Source: an uncultured Bacteroidales bacterium (GTDB lineage Bacteria > Bacteroidota > Bacteroidia > Bacteroidales > Paludibacteraceae). Taken from it: a DNA stretch of 6,638 nt. Positions within the stretch are counted from its first letter, which is position 1, and every line of letters begins with the position of its first letter. The notes under the pieces were generated by a model. That model was not told the DNA's origin. It saw only the letters and a program-made list of their open reading frames with translations, and did no database searches. A program made the position numbers and the translations under genes. Location: positions 1 through 6,638 of the forward strand of contig CALATT010000020.1 of assembly GCA_937891905.1 (NCBI GenBank), in the 5' to 3' direction. This document shows positions 6,312 to 6,638 of the stretch, in pieces.

Positions 6312-6638
6312 ATGACAATTAACAATTACAATTTCGCTGGTAAGAAAGCGATTGTTCGCGTGGACTTCAATGTGCCACTCAACGAGAATGGAATCATCAC
6401 TGACGACACCCGTATCCGCGGTGCGCTCCCTACATTAAAGCACATCTTGGATAACGGCGGTTCGCTCATCATCATGAGCCACATGGGCAAACCAAAAGGT
6501 AAAGTACAAGCTAAATACAGCCTCAGCCAAATAGTAGAAGCTGTAAGCACAGCGCTCGGCACTCCTGTTCAGTTCGCAGACGATTGCGCGAAAGCCAAAG
6601 AGCAAGCAGACGCTTTGAAACAAGGTGAGGTATTATTG
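6312..6638 (+). CDS. pgk: Phosphoglycerate kinase, N-terminal part (3' end outside window)
   Basis: This cytoplasmic glycolytic enzyme transfers phosphate between 1,3-bisphosphoglycerate and ADP, making ATP and 3-phosphoglycerate. The first 109 codons are visible and the frame is open at the window end. The start ATG at 6312 gives the usual short PGK N-terminus. Landmarks are KKAIVRVDFNVPL (11-23), DDTRIRGALPTL (31-42) and SHMGKPKGK (56-64), which are the substrate-binding blocks of the N-domain. The ending ALKQGEVLL (101-109) leads into the family's LLLENLRF segment. Position 60 is Lys where many PGKs have the Arg of SHLGRP. The 35-base gap after the lipoprotein gene is AT-rich, with A-rich sequence (ctaaaaaataacaacac) just before the ATG, favourable for translation initiation in this phylum. 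No exact TAnnTTTG box is seen in the gap. Confidence 0.97.
   Translation, partial: MTINNYNFAGKKAIVRVDFNVPLNENGIITDDTRIRGALPTLKHILDNGGSLIIMSHMGKPKGKVQAKYSLSQIVEAVSTALGTPVQFADDCAKAKEQADALKQGEVLL

Noticed and set aside
6326..6623. Two open frames on the minus strand at the end of the window
   Set aside because: They are antisense to pgk, whose N-terminal motifs are unmistakable.

Overview
The window is a compact, gene-dense piece of a Bacteroidota chromosome, most likely order Bacteroidales. Three signs support this. Two promoters carry the Bacteroidota-type -7 box TAnnTTTG with a TTG element 20 bases upstream. Shine-Dalgarno sequences are missing or weak, and the bases before start codons are A-rich. 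The proteins also read like Bacteroidales versions of their families: a ComEA-like helix-hairpin-helix protein, an all-trans polyprenyl synthetase, a lipoprotein resembling DUF6242 proteins, and a conserved hypothetical starting MPYRRLPNTD. The genus cannot be told from sequence alone. Base composition looks even and moderate, and I see no insertion sequence, phage, tRNA, rRNA or CRISPR array. No stretch over 300 bases lacks a gene.

Layout. (1) Bases 2-571 hold the 3' part of xseA (exonuclease VII large subunit). Two bases later comes a membrane-anchored helix-hairpin-helix protein (574-1359) with 22-residue repeats between its anchor and its DNA-binding-type domain. (2) The 168-base gap 1360-1527 holds a weak hairpin and a strong Bacteroidota promoter. 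(3) That promoter appears to drive ddl (1528-2535), a polyprenyl synthetase (2558-3505) and an uncharacterised conserved protein (3510-4277), spaced 22 and 4 bases apart. (4) On the minus strand, a 5-formyltetrahydrofolate cyclo-ligase gene (4249-4854) runs towards this operon, overlaps its last gene by 29 bases, and has its own near-identical promoter. (5) Divergent from it lies a lipoprotein with a predicted beta-propeller (4942-6276), followed by the first 109 codons of pgk (6312 to the window end).

Functionally this is mostly housekeeping: DNA repair or processing (xseA), possible DNA handling at the envelope (the HHH protein), peptidoglycan precursor synthesis (ddl), isoprenoid chain synthesis (lipid carrier or quinone tails), folate salvage and glycolysis. 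I found no convincing new multi-gene system. The points most worth a second look are the repeat region of the HHH protein, the unknown third gene of the ddl operon, the mixed Asp-box/kelch architecture of the lipoprotein, and two start-site corrections (ddl and the cyclo-ligase) forced by the promoters.
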